DNA from: Casuarina equisetifolia | Lineage: Eukaryota; Streptophyta; Magnoliopsida; Fagales; Casuarinaceae | Length of the DNA stretch: 64,000 nt | Direction: 5' to 3' | Assembly: GCA_028551475.1 (NCBI GenBank) | Contig: CM052356.1 | Location: 27,059,884-27,123,883 of the forward strand | In this document: positions 1-10,703 of the stretch, in pieces | Numbering within the stretch: the first letter of the stretch is position 1 | Layout of the letters: every line of letters begins with the position of its first letter | Position numbers and translations under genes: made by a program | The notes under the pieces: generated by a model | Databases searched by the model: none | Told to the model about the DNA's origin: nothing | What the model saw: the letters and a program-made list of their open reading frames with translations, nothing else

Positions 1-2300
1 TACTGTGCAATAGATTATATTTATTTAAATTATATATTATTGTGCTTAATATTTTTAGGTGACTAGCTTCCATTTGAATGATCTAATGTATATATTTGAG
101 ATTAAGAAGTTGTAGTATGTGATTACTTTTTATAATATCTAACCTTGAATTAAATGTAAATAATGATATACCATGTTGTTTGTAGGGCCTTTGTTGATAA
201 AATGGTCAAAAAATTCATTGTAAACTAGACAATATTTATAGAGTCTAATGCACTTTGGTTTATTTCAATTCATATAGAGATTTAATCAATTGATAAATTA
301 AGTAGTTTTTACTATACTTAGAGATATACAAGTAAACAAATTAAGAAATTTCACTATTACATAGTTGATATCATTCTTGTAGGCATAATTCTTTGGAATT
401 CATATATAATAGTTATAGTAAAATTGGATGCTTTAACACATTATTTAAATTGATTTTAATCATTATAATTTAATTTCATTTAGTTTTGAAATTCTACTTT
501 GAAGATTATTAATTTTGATTCATTCTAAACTTCTTTTGATTTGTTAAACAGCTAAATTTTAGGATTAATTTATTGTTAGTATTAATTAAGCTAGTAATTA
601 TCAATCTTTGTAGAATGATATACTTTCTCATTATTATATTATATGTTTAATATGTTCACTTGCATTGAGAATTTTACAAATACTATGTTCAAGAGAAAAC
701 ATAGAAGTAGATTTTCACATATTGCAATGACACTTTCTATTGATGCATTGAATTTCATGGTGTTTTTATTTTTATTTTTATGAATGTATGAGTTTATTTA
801 TCAAAAAATAAGATGGTACAAAAGTTTAAGGGCATACCCTAGTATCCCACCATGAATTTCATGGTGTTTTTATCTTCTAACTTTTACATTTGCTAAATGT
901 GCTTATGAGATTGAAATATTTTGTTAAACCTTATTAATTCCTAGTTAGCATTTAAACATTTAATGCACTAGAAGCATCTTAAGAGGTTTTGAACAAAGAT
1001 GCTATGTCTTCTCATGGAAAATAAACATCAATTAACTAAATAAACAATTATGGGGATTAAATGTTATTATATACTTCACAAGATATTTTCAAGGAATTCT
1101 TGAGAAAGTATGATGCATGCTTTACCTAAGGATCTATCCGCAATTACTGCTATTATTTTTAGTGATTGTATCATAATTGTAGGCGTTGCAAAATGGGATG
1201 ATCAATGCATGATGATGATGATAATGCTCACTCATAGAGAGACGGAATTTGGCAAGAAGTAGAAAACCTTTTCTTGGTCATGTCATATAGTTTTGTTGTT
1301 TTAAGTTTTCCTTTAAGATTTTTAATTGTAATGTGAGGGAAATTTGTATTGTACCATGGTGAATTAAACTTGACGTTTTATGCATTTTGGTCTTCTACTT
1401 CTTATTGTCTTTTAGTCAACACATTAAGAAATCTTTCATCCGATGTCTGCTTGCGAGCAAATGATGAAGTCAATCATCTTTTTCAAATGGTTGAGAGATG
1501 ATAACTCAAATGTGACATGGTGAATGCAAGAATTCTTTCCTAACACCTTAGTAAAAATGTTATTTCGAAGGAAGATGTTCAATAGAGAGTACTAATTGCT
1601 TTTTTTAATTAAGGATGATAATGGAAAGCTTAAAACGTCAAAGGCAATAACTATCCACAGAAAGCAAGATGTCCATAGTGAAAACTTAGGAAAGAACTGA
1701 AGGAGAGCTAATCGTTCGAATGAAGAACTAAGGCAGAAAATCTTTTGGACTTTTTGAATAAGATAATGTGTATAAGCTTGCATAGTTTTTGAAATTGATG
1801 CATTATACGTTGAATTTTTCAAACTACAATGTGTTTTGATTCAGTTGAATTTAGAAGAAGTTTTCACAGTTTCCAATCTTCATTTTTATATTAATCCTGT
1901 TCAATCAATTTTATCAAATGCAACACTTATAAAAGAGATCAAAGCACAAATAATAGTGAAATTATCTAAATTTAATGATTTTCTTATAAGTTGTTCGAAA
2001 GATCAATGATCAATGGCTTCTGTTTTTGCAATAAAAACAAGTTTTAAATAAAGTAAGTAAGAAAGTTCATAAGCATTTTAATATAGCTTAAAGTGAACAC
2101 AATGCTACTAAAGGTGTTCTATGATATATATGTATTCAATCCAACAACATTAGCTTCCAAAGACAATGTATAAATTAAAGTTCAGTCCAGCAAACTTTGG
2201 AGCATGTAACAAATCAGAACCAAAGAGGTTTAACATAAACTAGGTGCTAACCAAGCAAAAACCTTCAAATATTCTTTTTTAGGGTTCTATGCTATCTTAT
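1..2300. other. AT-rich gene-free spacer
   Basis: I see no credible gene here. Both strands are very AT-rich, open frames are short, and none resembles a known protein or keeps a codon pattern. The only recognisable structure is a short LINE-like insertion at 770-852, listed separately. The stretch from 2300 to about 3200 is slightly richer in GC but likewise yields no product I recognise. Confidence 0.6.
749..873 (-). mobile_element. 5'-truncated LINE tail with 21-bp target-site duplication
   Basis: A 21-bp direct repeat (tgaatttcatggtgtttttat) occurs at 749-769 and 853-873 and brackets 83 bp. Read on the minus strand, the insert runs from a GGGTATGCCC-type segment through a stretch ending in alternating A/T-rich tail sequence, which is how the 3' end of many plant LINEs looks. 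A long exact target-site duplication plus an A/T-rich 3' tail is the signature of target-primed reverse transcription. Only the extreme 3' end is present, so no coding capacity remains. A SINE using the same machinery would look similar. Confidence 0.6.
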
Positions 2301-3555
2301 ATGTAATGGTCAAGCATATGATATATTTATCAATCAATAAGACCAAACATATGCTCATTCACGTCCAAATATTGGTTTTAAAAGGTCAGCTTGTAAATCA
2401 CATAATATGCAAACTTTCGGTTTCAACGGTAACCGCGTCTCTCCCGTTGGTCGATTTTCTCTCTGCTTTCCAAACAAACATTTCGTAATGCCTCGACTTT
2501 TTTAGAACAGGACTGAGTCAAATAGCAATGACTCGAAGCAAAGTTCACCCCCAACAAAGCTATACCCCCAGTTCGAGTTACCATCGCCTACTACCCAGCA
2601 GTCTCCCGCTTCTTCTCCTTGTTGTAAAAGCCTTCGATCAAAGGGAAACTATTGGATGAGAGAGACCGCGGAAGAGCCGATAGATGAGTCAAGCTTCTTG
2701 ATGACCCTCCTATCCCACATCAATAGAATACCACCTGCACTCTTGTCAGCCAGCAAAACCAAATGCAATTGAACAAGAAAGTTATGGAAAATTAGATAAC
2801 TTAAACCGTCATTCTCCCAAGAGTGTTTTGAGCACAAAATGCAAGCTTGTACGATTGTTTGTGGAGAGAGAAAAGCTTCGTAAGTGTTCTACCTACATTT
2901 TTACTTTATTTTCCTGCGAGAAGAGATGACTGGATCAGCTTCATTTTTACCTTAAAGGTTCCAGCTCACCTTTTCTACTGCTGCACACTCAAAACAGTCA
3001 CAATCGTAGACTTCCAGCTCTAACTTTTGTGAAAAACTAGGTGAAATGTGGTGTGGAACATAGGATGACAGGATTGAGAAGCGCAATAGTAAACTAATAG
3101 AAACGTCAACCATGAAATTGGGATTCGACGCTTGCAAGGAACAAGTCTTCAAGTAAAACTCACTATTGCACTTTACTCTTTGGCTTGAAATAGCTTTGGT
3201 CCAGGACACGCATATAAGAACATTGTCCAACAAATAAGCACTTGAGCCTAACCAATGAGGAAACAAAAATTTTATTTTCAAATGTTAATACTTTTGACTA
3301 TTCATAATATTGTTTGATAAATAAATATTTATAGATAAAAAGGCCTTGTTATCTCATAGCTCAACTGAACGGTTGCCCTTATAGTGAAAGGCGACAAAGT
3401 CACCTCCTTCCAAGCTTGCGAGCTGCAGCCTCTGGAAGAAAATCTATCCGCAAACCAAATTACTTCTCGGCGGTGTCAGACGCCGAACCATCTCGTGGAC
3501 TCTCCGGTCCGTCTCGACATCTAGTGCAGAGCTGGTTTGATTTTTGAAGCAAGAC

Positions 3556-3719
3556 TGTTGAAATAGTTGTTGCTGTATATAATTATCATTGGGCTTACTG
3601 TAGCATTTCTAGGCCTTTCACTGTAGCTACGAATTTCATTCTTTAAGAACCACAATCTTTTGGTTAGTCTTTGTCAGAAAATTCTACACACTTTTGTTTC
3701 TGTTATCTGATTCTTAACA
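3556..3719 (+). mobile_element. Solo LTR of a small (TRIM-sized) LTR element
   Basis: A 164-bp segment starts TGTTGAAATAG and ends TTCTTAACA, giving TG...CA termini. It is flanked by the 5-bp direct repeat AAGAC (3551-3555 and 3720-3724). Copy B lacks the segment at the matching place (about 11325), where an uninterrupted CAAAACAAGTGGAGG is found. Size and termini fit one LTR of a TRIM or similar short element left after LTR-LTR recombination. There is no coding sequence. Confidence 0.75.
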
Positions 3720-4272
3720 AAGACAGTGGAGGTGGGCTGAGTTTGTTGGTCGAAGTGCGAACGTCTGTTGTAACGAATATTCTTGAACAGACGTGAAGAT
3801 CGGGCGAAGCGAATGGGTGTTATTCGACGCTATATTGGAACTGCAAATGATCAGACGTCAATGGCGACGACACGGGTGCTATTTGTCATTTTATTCCACC
3901 GTCCTCCGACAAGATTGACGCGTTTCTGGAGATGGGCGGGATGACTTGAAATTTGAATTTGAAATTTGAGAGCGTTCTCCCTCTCCAATTTTTCGCCTTT
4001 TGGGGTCCAACCATTACCTTTTGGCAGGTCGACGTTGCTTTGAAAAGACTGCAGGCGCATTTATATGGGAGCCGTCTTCATTCGCTGGGCTACGCGAGTA
4101 ATGCAAGTCGTTTGACGTTGCAATTTTTGCTCGAGACTCAGACCAAAAGCTCCCGTGCCATCACGTTCTGTTGCTGCGGCCGACATGGAAACACCTCAAC
4201 CGGCTGGGTTCGCAGTGAAGCGCCACGACATCGACTGGACCAACATGGCGGTTTCTTTTTGCTTGGACTTAG

Positions 4273-4797
4273 TATTAGGATTAGAGTGAAAATTAGTAGG
4301 TCTAAATATATTTCATATATGTTATAAGAATATTTTAATAATTATTCTCCTCTATATTGATTAAGATTCCTATTAGTATCCGGTTAGAATTTCTAGTAAT
4401 ATCTAGTTAGGACTCCCTTTTTGGTGTTAGTACAAAAGGAAAAGATCATAGGAAAATCTTAAGGGCCAAAAGAGAGAGGGTTACGCCTCATGAGGGTGAC
4501 AGCCCACGCCTTATGAGGGCGGCAACCATAAAGTGCTACTTTGTGTAGTAGCCATAGGCCAAAAGATTGTGAATATTGAGAATAACTGTGTGAGAGCTAT
4601 ATGTGTGAATATTGTAATCCGCATCTTTGTATTCTTATGAAGAAATCTAATAAGAGAAGAAGGGGTTGGTAGCTGCACCGGTGACGGGGGACGTAAGACA
4701 TTGTGTTGGTCCAAACCTTTTAAATCTTATGTCTTTTGTATGTTTATTTTTTATCTATGTGTCTATATGTTCATGTGATGGAGTCGCTTCCGTAACA
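4273..4797 (+). repeat. Left LTR of the LARD-like element
   Basis: This LTR starts TATTAGGATTAG (the expected TG has become TA) and ends CGTAACA. It carries a duplicated segment around 4488-4530 (CCTCATGAGGGTGACAG... then CCTTATGAGGGCGGCAACC) that is single in the right LTR, which explains part of the length difference. Confidence 0.85.
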
Positions 4798-7494
4798 AAG
4801 TAGTATCAGAGCCAAGTTCCATGGCTCGGGAGCATCACATGAAACGCATAGAACTAGATTGGTATTGAACAAGAGATTGACAATTCCTTTTGGTGTTTCT
4901 TAACCAAAGTTTTGGTTTTTTATGTGAAGAAAAAAAAAAGTGATTTTTTTACATGGGTTCTTTTCTTTCACATTTCAAAACTTATCTTTGTCAAGAAGCA
5001 AGTGAAAGAACGGTTATTCGATGTGAATTAAGCATATTGTGCACAAGAAAGAAGCTATCAACAAAGGTTTTGTTCTAAGAAACTTTTTTGTCGAACACTT
5101 GGCATGCAACCCATGGTGAGAAAGGTCAAAATTGGTGATTAAGGTATGGATTTTCTTCTCCGGACTTCATCTATGTGATTTCCAACTTCTTAGTGGCCAA
5201 AAAATTCCAGATTTTATTAGAAATTGATTGGGAAGTTATGGGTTGTGTTGAACCCACATGGTCGGAAAAGGAAATTTGAAATTACTCCTTCTTTTGACTG
5301 TTTTTAGAGAAAAGGAGGTCAGAGTGGAAATCAAGGTGTCCTAATATACAATTTTGGAGATTTTTATGAAAAACGGTTGTCCGAAAGTCACCGGAGCGAC
5401 AGATTCGGTGCCGACAGCACCGGCGCTGGAGAAGTGCTGACTGGGTCATGCAACCCGATTCGGGACCTGAATATAGAGGCACAGATCTGAGTTTGGAGCG
5501 AACCAGATCAGGCGCGCGGGGCTGATCCAGTGTGAACGGATATGGCGCGTGTTCCACACGCGCATCGCAGCAGAGTGGTGAGATTGGATAGGCGCGTGCA
5601 CTATACGCGCAGGTGAGCTGCGGGTCAGAGACGATCCATGGATCTGAGTATGGATTGGGTATGGTCAACCAGGTCGAGTCTAAGTCAACAGGCTCGGGTT
5701 ATGGATCTGGATCGGGTCAGGAGACGAATGGCTTGAGGATTTGAATTATGGGCCGGGTTGAGCCCAAATTGCACAGGTCGAGAATTAGGCCATTTGAGCC
5801 CAAGCCCACTGGAGACAGGCTTCAACAAGCGGGCCAGGATATCGGGTCAGGTACAGGCCTAAGTCCACTGGGTTGGGCTAAGAGTCAGCTCGATATGCAA
5901 AATGGGTTGGGTGCGACCCGAATTATCATACTCATCAAATTGTGGATGAACGGCCAAGACAACTTTCATGTATCTGCGGTGATCGACGGCAACTAGGAGC
6001 AAAGTGATGGTGGCCAAGTGATTTGTGAAAGATTTCGGTTCCATCCCTAGTGTCAGATCGACGAACAACGGTGCCATGTGGCCAGAAACGCTAGGTTGGG
6101 TTGCGAATGTTGCGAATTACGGCAAAAATCCAGCAACCGGCAGCGGATTGGAAAATCCAAGGTGTGGGAATGATGAATCGGCCTAGCAAGAGATGATTGG
6201 TGGTGAAGATCTATCGAAAAAGTGACTGAAAAAGGCAGAATCAGCATCGGGTCGCAACGCGGGTCAACCTGCAAGTATAGTGTCGGGCGCGTGAGATGCA
6301 CGGGCGCGACTGCGCTGGGTGCGTGATGTGCACGCACGGGAGGTGTGTGAAGCCCATGTGTAGATAGAGAATTTGGCGCATGAACCCCACGCGCGGGCTA
6401 GAAAATTCCCAAGTATTTTTGGCCAGTGTTGTGCAGAATTTTAAGTAGTGTTTGATGGTTTATTTGGTTTGTGATTCCGAGTTTCAGGAAGGTCCAAATT
6501 TAATGAAATATGGGTGTTTGGACTTAGTTTTCTAACTTATGGTTAATCTTAAATTGGGTTTACATTGAATGGATTGATAGAATCAAGGATAACAAAGATG
6601 AAATAGAAGAAAAATGGCTATTGGTACCTTTGTCTTGATTTATTCAATGCTTATTATTTTGTCACTAATGGAACTATGGATGTCAGTGCTAGATGTGTTG
6701 GACTTCTTTGTATCAAATTTGCTATGGTTTTATGATGTACTCTGCTTGGTATTTGGGATTTATTAGTCATGCATTTGGCCAAAATGTTTAGGATTCCAAT
6801 GGAAGGTTAATATTTCAAGAGGTCAATAATTATGCTCTGAAATAGGAATGGAAGAGGTATTCTTCATCTATTTCCTTCATTATTGTCTTTAGACAATGGC
6901 AGAGGGAAAGATAGCTTTGTTTCTTTTGTAGTTATCTGACATTGGTAGAAGGGGAGATAGTTTTGTCTATTCTGCCGTTATCTAGGATCTCTTGATTATG
7001 TGGTTGATTAAGGCATAGGATTCCAAAGAGAAGCTGATATCTCAAGAGGTGTTATACTCTTGAAGGAGGATTTGAGGAGGATAGTTCTCTTCATTTGGTG
7101 TTTCTAGTATGTTGTCAGTTGATAGTTGCAGATATGAGAGATAGAGTTACATGACACCAGGAGCAAGAGATAGAAGAAGGAAAGTCTCAAGTGATGGTTT
7201 TGCATTATTGAGATTATGAGATAGCAAGACAATTTAAGAATCACTATGGAGCTCAAGAGTAAAGTTATTCTCTAAAGTATAATTGATTTCTTTTTTTTAA
7301 GATGTTACATTGCATATGTGGAGGAGGTAGAGATGGTTTTCTCTATTTTGGATTTCACAAGATTAAGCTAGTTGGATGACATTAGTACAGAAGGTGTCTT
7401 GATTTTGGGTTTGATAAGACCCAAGGGATTTATGATGTGTTAGACCCCAAGGTCAAAATTGATATTTTGGCGAATAGCAAGATAATGATTAGAA

Positions 7495-7715
7495 GATTGC
7501 CTACAACATGGACACTTAAAGATATAATGTTAATTCAAGGAAAGTTTGATAAAGCCACAGTTAAGGGGGAACTAACAGATGAGCAAAGATTGCCTTGGAT
7601 TGCTTAATTAGATTGCTTATAACATGGACACTTAGAGATATAGTGTTCATTTAGGGAGCATTTGATAAGCCATAGTTAAAAGGGAACTAACAGATGAGCA
7701 GAGGTTGCTATAGAG
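7495..7715 (+). repeat. Imperfect ~115-bp tandem duplication inside the LARD-like element
   Basis: The segment containing AACATGGACACTTAAAGATA and GGGGGAACTAACAGATGAGC (from about 7500) recurs from about 7617 with a few substitutions. It lies wholly in the element interior and has no recognisable product. Confidence 0.65.
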
Positions 7716-9148
7716 TTGATGTACCGAGGATTGCTCAGTTGGTTGATGTTATCTTTCTAGTTGCTAACCTAGTAATTGTATAAGCAGTGAGATTCATTTT
7801 TTTCATCTTTGATCACTCTATGGTTAAAACGTCCATAAGAAAGTAGTAAGATATTCCTTAGTGTGAGCTTATGTTTGAGGGGGAATTTATGGTGGTGCGA
7901 GTACCTGCTGTGATTAGTTGTAGCTGGCTATTAGATGATGCACCATATGACGTGGACGGTTACAGAGTGATGCAATACATTCTCCTTATTAATCATAAGA
8001 ACTTCGATATGGGTGATATTGAATTTTTTATGGCATTTTATGTTGCAGCCTGTGGGATTCGAAGTTAAAGGAGAATATGATGTATAGATAGAGAAGGTTC
8101 GTATAAGTTTTTGTTATTCCTCAGGCGATGATACCTAAAGTTATACAAATTCATGAGCATGCATGGATTTGTTAGATGCGCGAGCAATAATGTTGATGTT
8201 TACTTCAAGGTGACTCCATTCTTTTAGTATGTTATTCACTTTTTAAGTATGTTAACAACAGGATTAGTTGTTAAACCTTGCAAGGATCTTTGGAGAAGTT
8301 GCAAAGGGAGCTTATGACAGAATATGTTATAGAAAACCTGAGTGACACGGTATATATATATATATTGGGAGGAGATACTCAAGATGAAATGCCATGGGAT
8401 TCCTTCAATTACATTGAGTTAAAGAGGGAAACCGAGAGATAGAAAGTCCATTCATTAGAGGCTATATGCCTATCACGCATGTTCTCGATTGATATTTCGA
8501 GTTGTTGGAAGATAGACATGATTAAAGACTGTTGAGGTTGTACCAGTAGTAGACAGCTTGAGGAGAGACCTGTTAAGGTTAGATATTGCATATGGAGCAA
8601 ATTGATTAATAGATATGGACGTCTATGGTAGGACTTCTTTGCAATGAGATATGGAGTTCGACTTGGCGAATTTTCACAGTTGGCTGAAAGACTAGCTAGA
8701 TGAGTTAAAGTTAGTGGTAGAGGTGCCATTCATGGAAGCCAGGAGATAGTTGTGATTATGGGAGCCATGAAGTTTATGATGAGATTTTAGCAATTCATAG
8801 AAGAGCCTGATGTGAGCTTGATTTCTTTGACCATTCAGAGATGATACACCTTCAACTTGGTATCCCTTTTATCAATTTAGAGATAAAGGAAGAGCTTGAG
8901 GAGCTAAGGGAAATACATATTTCCATGCAATTAATGTGTTATTCAATTAAGTCTCCCTTCACCGATGATGGAGGAAGAGCTCAGAAAGCTAGAGAAGAGA
9001 TGTCTTCAAATGCAATTGATGTACTAATTGGGATGGTAGATTGATGTTGAGAAGATGCTCAACTATTGGAGGGCTCAGAGGTCATATATGCAATAGATCA
9101 ACCTATTGTACAGGGTTGTTGCACTAATTTTACTCCAAAGGGGGAAAT

Positions 9149-9665
9149 TGTTAGGATTGGAGTGAAAATTAGTAAACCTAGATATATTCCATATATGTTA
9201 TAGGAATATTCTAGGAGTTATTCTCCTTTATATTGATTAGGATTCCTATTGGTATCCGGTTAGGATTCCTAGCAATATCCAGCTAGGACTCCCCTTTTGA
9301 TGCTAGTATAAAAAGGGAAGATCATAGGAAAACCCTAAGGGCTAAAAGAGAGAGGGTTACACCTCATGAGGGCGGCAACCATAGAGTGCTACTTTGTGTA
9401 ATAGCCATAGGCCAAGAGAGAATCAAGTGAATTGTTGTGAGTATTGAGAATAGCTGTGTGAAAGCTATATGTGTGAATATTGTAATTAACACCTTTATAT
9501 TTTTATGAAGAAATCTAATAAGAGGAGAAAGGGCCGGTAGCTACACCGGTGACAGGGGACGTAAGACATTGTGTTGGTTCGAATCTCCTAAATCTTGTAT
9601 CTCTTGTATATTTATTTTTTATCTATGTGTTTATATGTTCATGTGATGGAGTCGCTTCCGCAACA
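9149..9665 (+). repeat. Right LTR of the LARD-like element
   Basis: This LTR starts TGTTAGGATTGG and ends CGCAACA, and is the better preserved LTR. It contains the TATA-like sequence near 9307. The purine run at 9137-9148 is the plus-strand primer site. Confidence 0.85.
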
Positions 9666-10024
9666 CTTAGCCACTGAGATGGCACAAAAATCAGATCTAG
9701 TCCGTCTCTTCATGTTACTTGCGTTCGCTTGTTTGTTTGTTGGTAAATCCGTAAGTTCGGAGTTCCCAAGGCCGGCTCAAGTGCTTCAGAGAATCGGTGA
9801 ATTCTTCGCGCTCACAGGGTTTTTCATGGCCTTCGCCCTCTCCGCTCCTTTCTACCTTAAATGCATTAGCTGGGCTGTCTATTCATTTTGCCTCTTAGCT
9901 ATCTTAATTTGCGGAAATTCCCGCCCTACGCGTACCCAAGGTATAACAAAAGTAAAGAAGATAATGGCACAATAATCTAGCTTTGCAGGTTCTGGTTTTT
10001 TTTTATGTTTTTCTTTTCTATTTC

Positions 10025-10510
10025 TAATGGTGTTTTTCTCCGATCATTATTGTTTGCGGTTCAATCTGTTATTTCTTTTTTCTAGTGGTTGGAATTTTGT
10101 TCTTGGGTTTCTCTTCTTGGAGTCTTTACTTCTATTTTTTTTTTCTAAGAATCTGAGTTCTGAGTTTTTTCTTCGGTGCAGGAACTTGGTGTCTTCTGAG
10201 AATCCGATACTATTGTCAGTCAGTTAAAGCGTTGACTAGATTAGGTTGGCAGCCGCTTATTTCCTCGAGGCTCTTGTTAGCTTGTCATTTGAACAGTAAG
10301 TTCCTTTTAAATTTGAATAAAAATTTTCTCCAATCATTATCGTTTGGGGTTCTGCCTTTTATTTTCTTTATTCTACTGGTTGGACTTTTGTTCTTGGGTT
10401 TCTTTTCTCGCAGTCTTCACTTCTATTTTTTGTTTCTAAGAATCTGAGATCTATGTTTTTTCTTCGGTGCAGGAACTTCTGAGTATCTTCTGAGAATCCG
10501 ATGCACTTGT
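10025..10510 (+). repeat. Tandem duplication of the 3' region of copy A
   Basis: A roughly 200-bp segment starting ctccgatcattattgtttgc (about 10040) and ending near CTGAGAATCCGATAC recurs at about 10328-10505 (ctccaatcattatcgtttgg ... CTGAGAATCCGATGC). The equivalent region of copy B (17640-17815) is present once, so this duplication arose within copy A after the two loci separated. It probably corresponds to 3' untranslated sequence. Confidence 0.7.
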
Positions 10511-10620
10511 CAGTTACTTCAAGCGTTGATTAAACTAATATGGACGACTATTCAAATCGAGCTAAGTTTGCGCAGATATTCGTTCAGCCATGTCACCTAT
10601 GTCTACCACGTCGGATAGAC

Positions 10621-10703
10621 AGCAGCTACGTGAGTAGTTGCTGTAAGAGTTCTCCCACTTTTAGCGCCTGCAGCCGCCCAACAGCTACTCAAGTAGTTGC
10701 TGT
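10621..10703. repeat. Pair of near-palindromes
   Basis: agcagctacgtgagtagttg continuing to 10644, and acagctactcaagtagttgc continuing to 10703, are each close to self-complementary and resemble each other. They lie 60 bp apart in the spacer between copies A and B. No gene is seen in 10541-10887. Confidence 0.5.

Larger units (their letters stand above)
4273..9665 (+). mobile_element. Old non-coding LTR retrotransposon (LARD-like), 5.4 kb
   Basis: LTRs lie at 4273-4797 and 9149-9665 (525 and 517 bp), in direct orientation, and differ at roughly a tenth of positions by eye, mostly transitions. A 5-bp target duplication CTTAG sits at 4268-4272 and 9666-9670. Just inside the left LTR, 4801-4813 reads TAGTATCAGAGCC, one change from the initiator-Met tRNA primer site. 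A purine run, aaagggggaaat, precedes the right LTR. The 4.35-kb interior has no gag, protease, integrase or RT motif in any frame I could read, only short frames. That fits a large retrotransposon derivative mobilised in trans, or a long-decayed element. The right LTR keeps a TATAAAAAGG box near 9307, but the left has TACAAAAGG, so the 5' promoter looks damaged. Confidence 0.85.
4185..9975 (+). pseudogene. Small membrane-protein gene, copy A, interrupted by an LTR element
   Basis: The frame opens at 4185 with METPQPAGF..., runs to 4272, is cut by the LTR element at 4273-9665, and resumes at 9671 (TTAG|CC ACT GAG ATG GCA). Joined across the insertion it matches copy B. Visible features are an N-terminal polar segment, a hydrophobic segment FMLLAFACLFVGK, then a long hydrophobic stretch (EFFALTGFFMAFALS... 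ISWAVYSFCLLAILI) likely to form two membrane helices. Compared with copy B, the sequence after that stretch lacks 13 bp, which shifts the frame and replaces the basic tail. I do not recognise the family. It is non-functional because of both the insertion and the frameshift. Confidence 0.7.
3207..10540 (+). repeat. Segmental duplication, copy A
   Basis: From about 3207 this region matches 10888 onward (copy B) in direct orientation. The shared pieces include the ATAAGAACATTGTCCA segment, the aaaaattttattttcaaatg segment at 3266 and 10950, the CCGAACCATCTCGTGGACTC segment, the membrane-protein gene and its 3' region. The match is interrupted in copy A by a 164-bp solo LTR and a 5.4-kb LTR element, and in copy B by a 5.2-kb copia element. 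The two copies abut, so this is a tandem duplication of roughly 1.8 kb of host sequence later inflated by insertions. Divergence is clear but moderate. Confidence 0.85.

Noticed and set aside
5748..6337. GC-rich frames inside the LARD-like element
   Set aside because: Short, overlapping on both strands, and without any retroelement motif. They come from a composition-biased stretch rather than gag.
9595..9975. Plus-strand 126-codon frame starting in the LTR and running into the membrane-protein gene
   Set aside because: The start lies inside the right LTR of the LARD-like element. The frame is a chance join of LTR sequence with the interrupted copy A gene, so it is annotated as part of that pseudogene.
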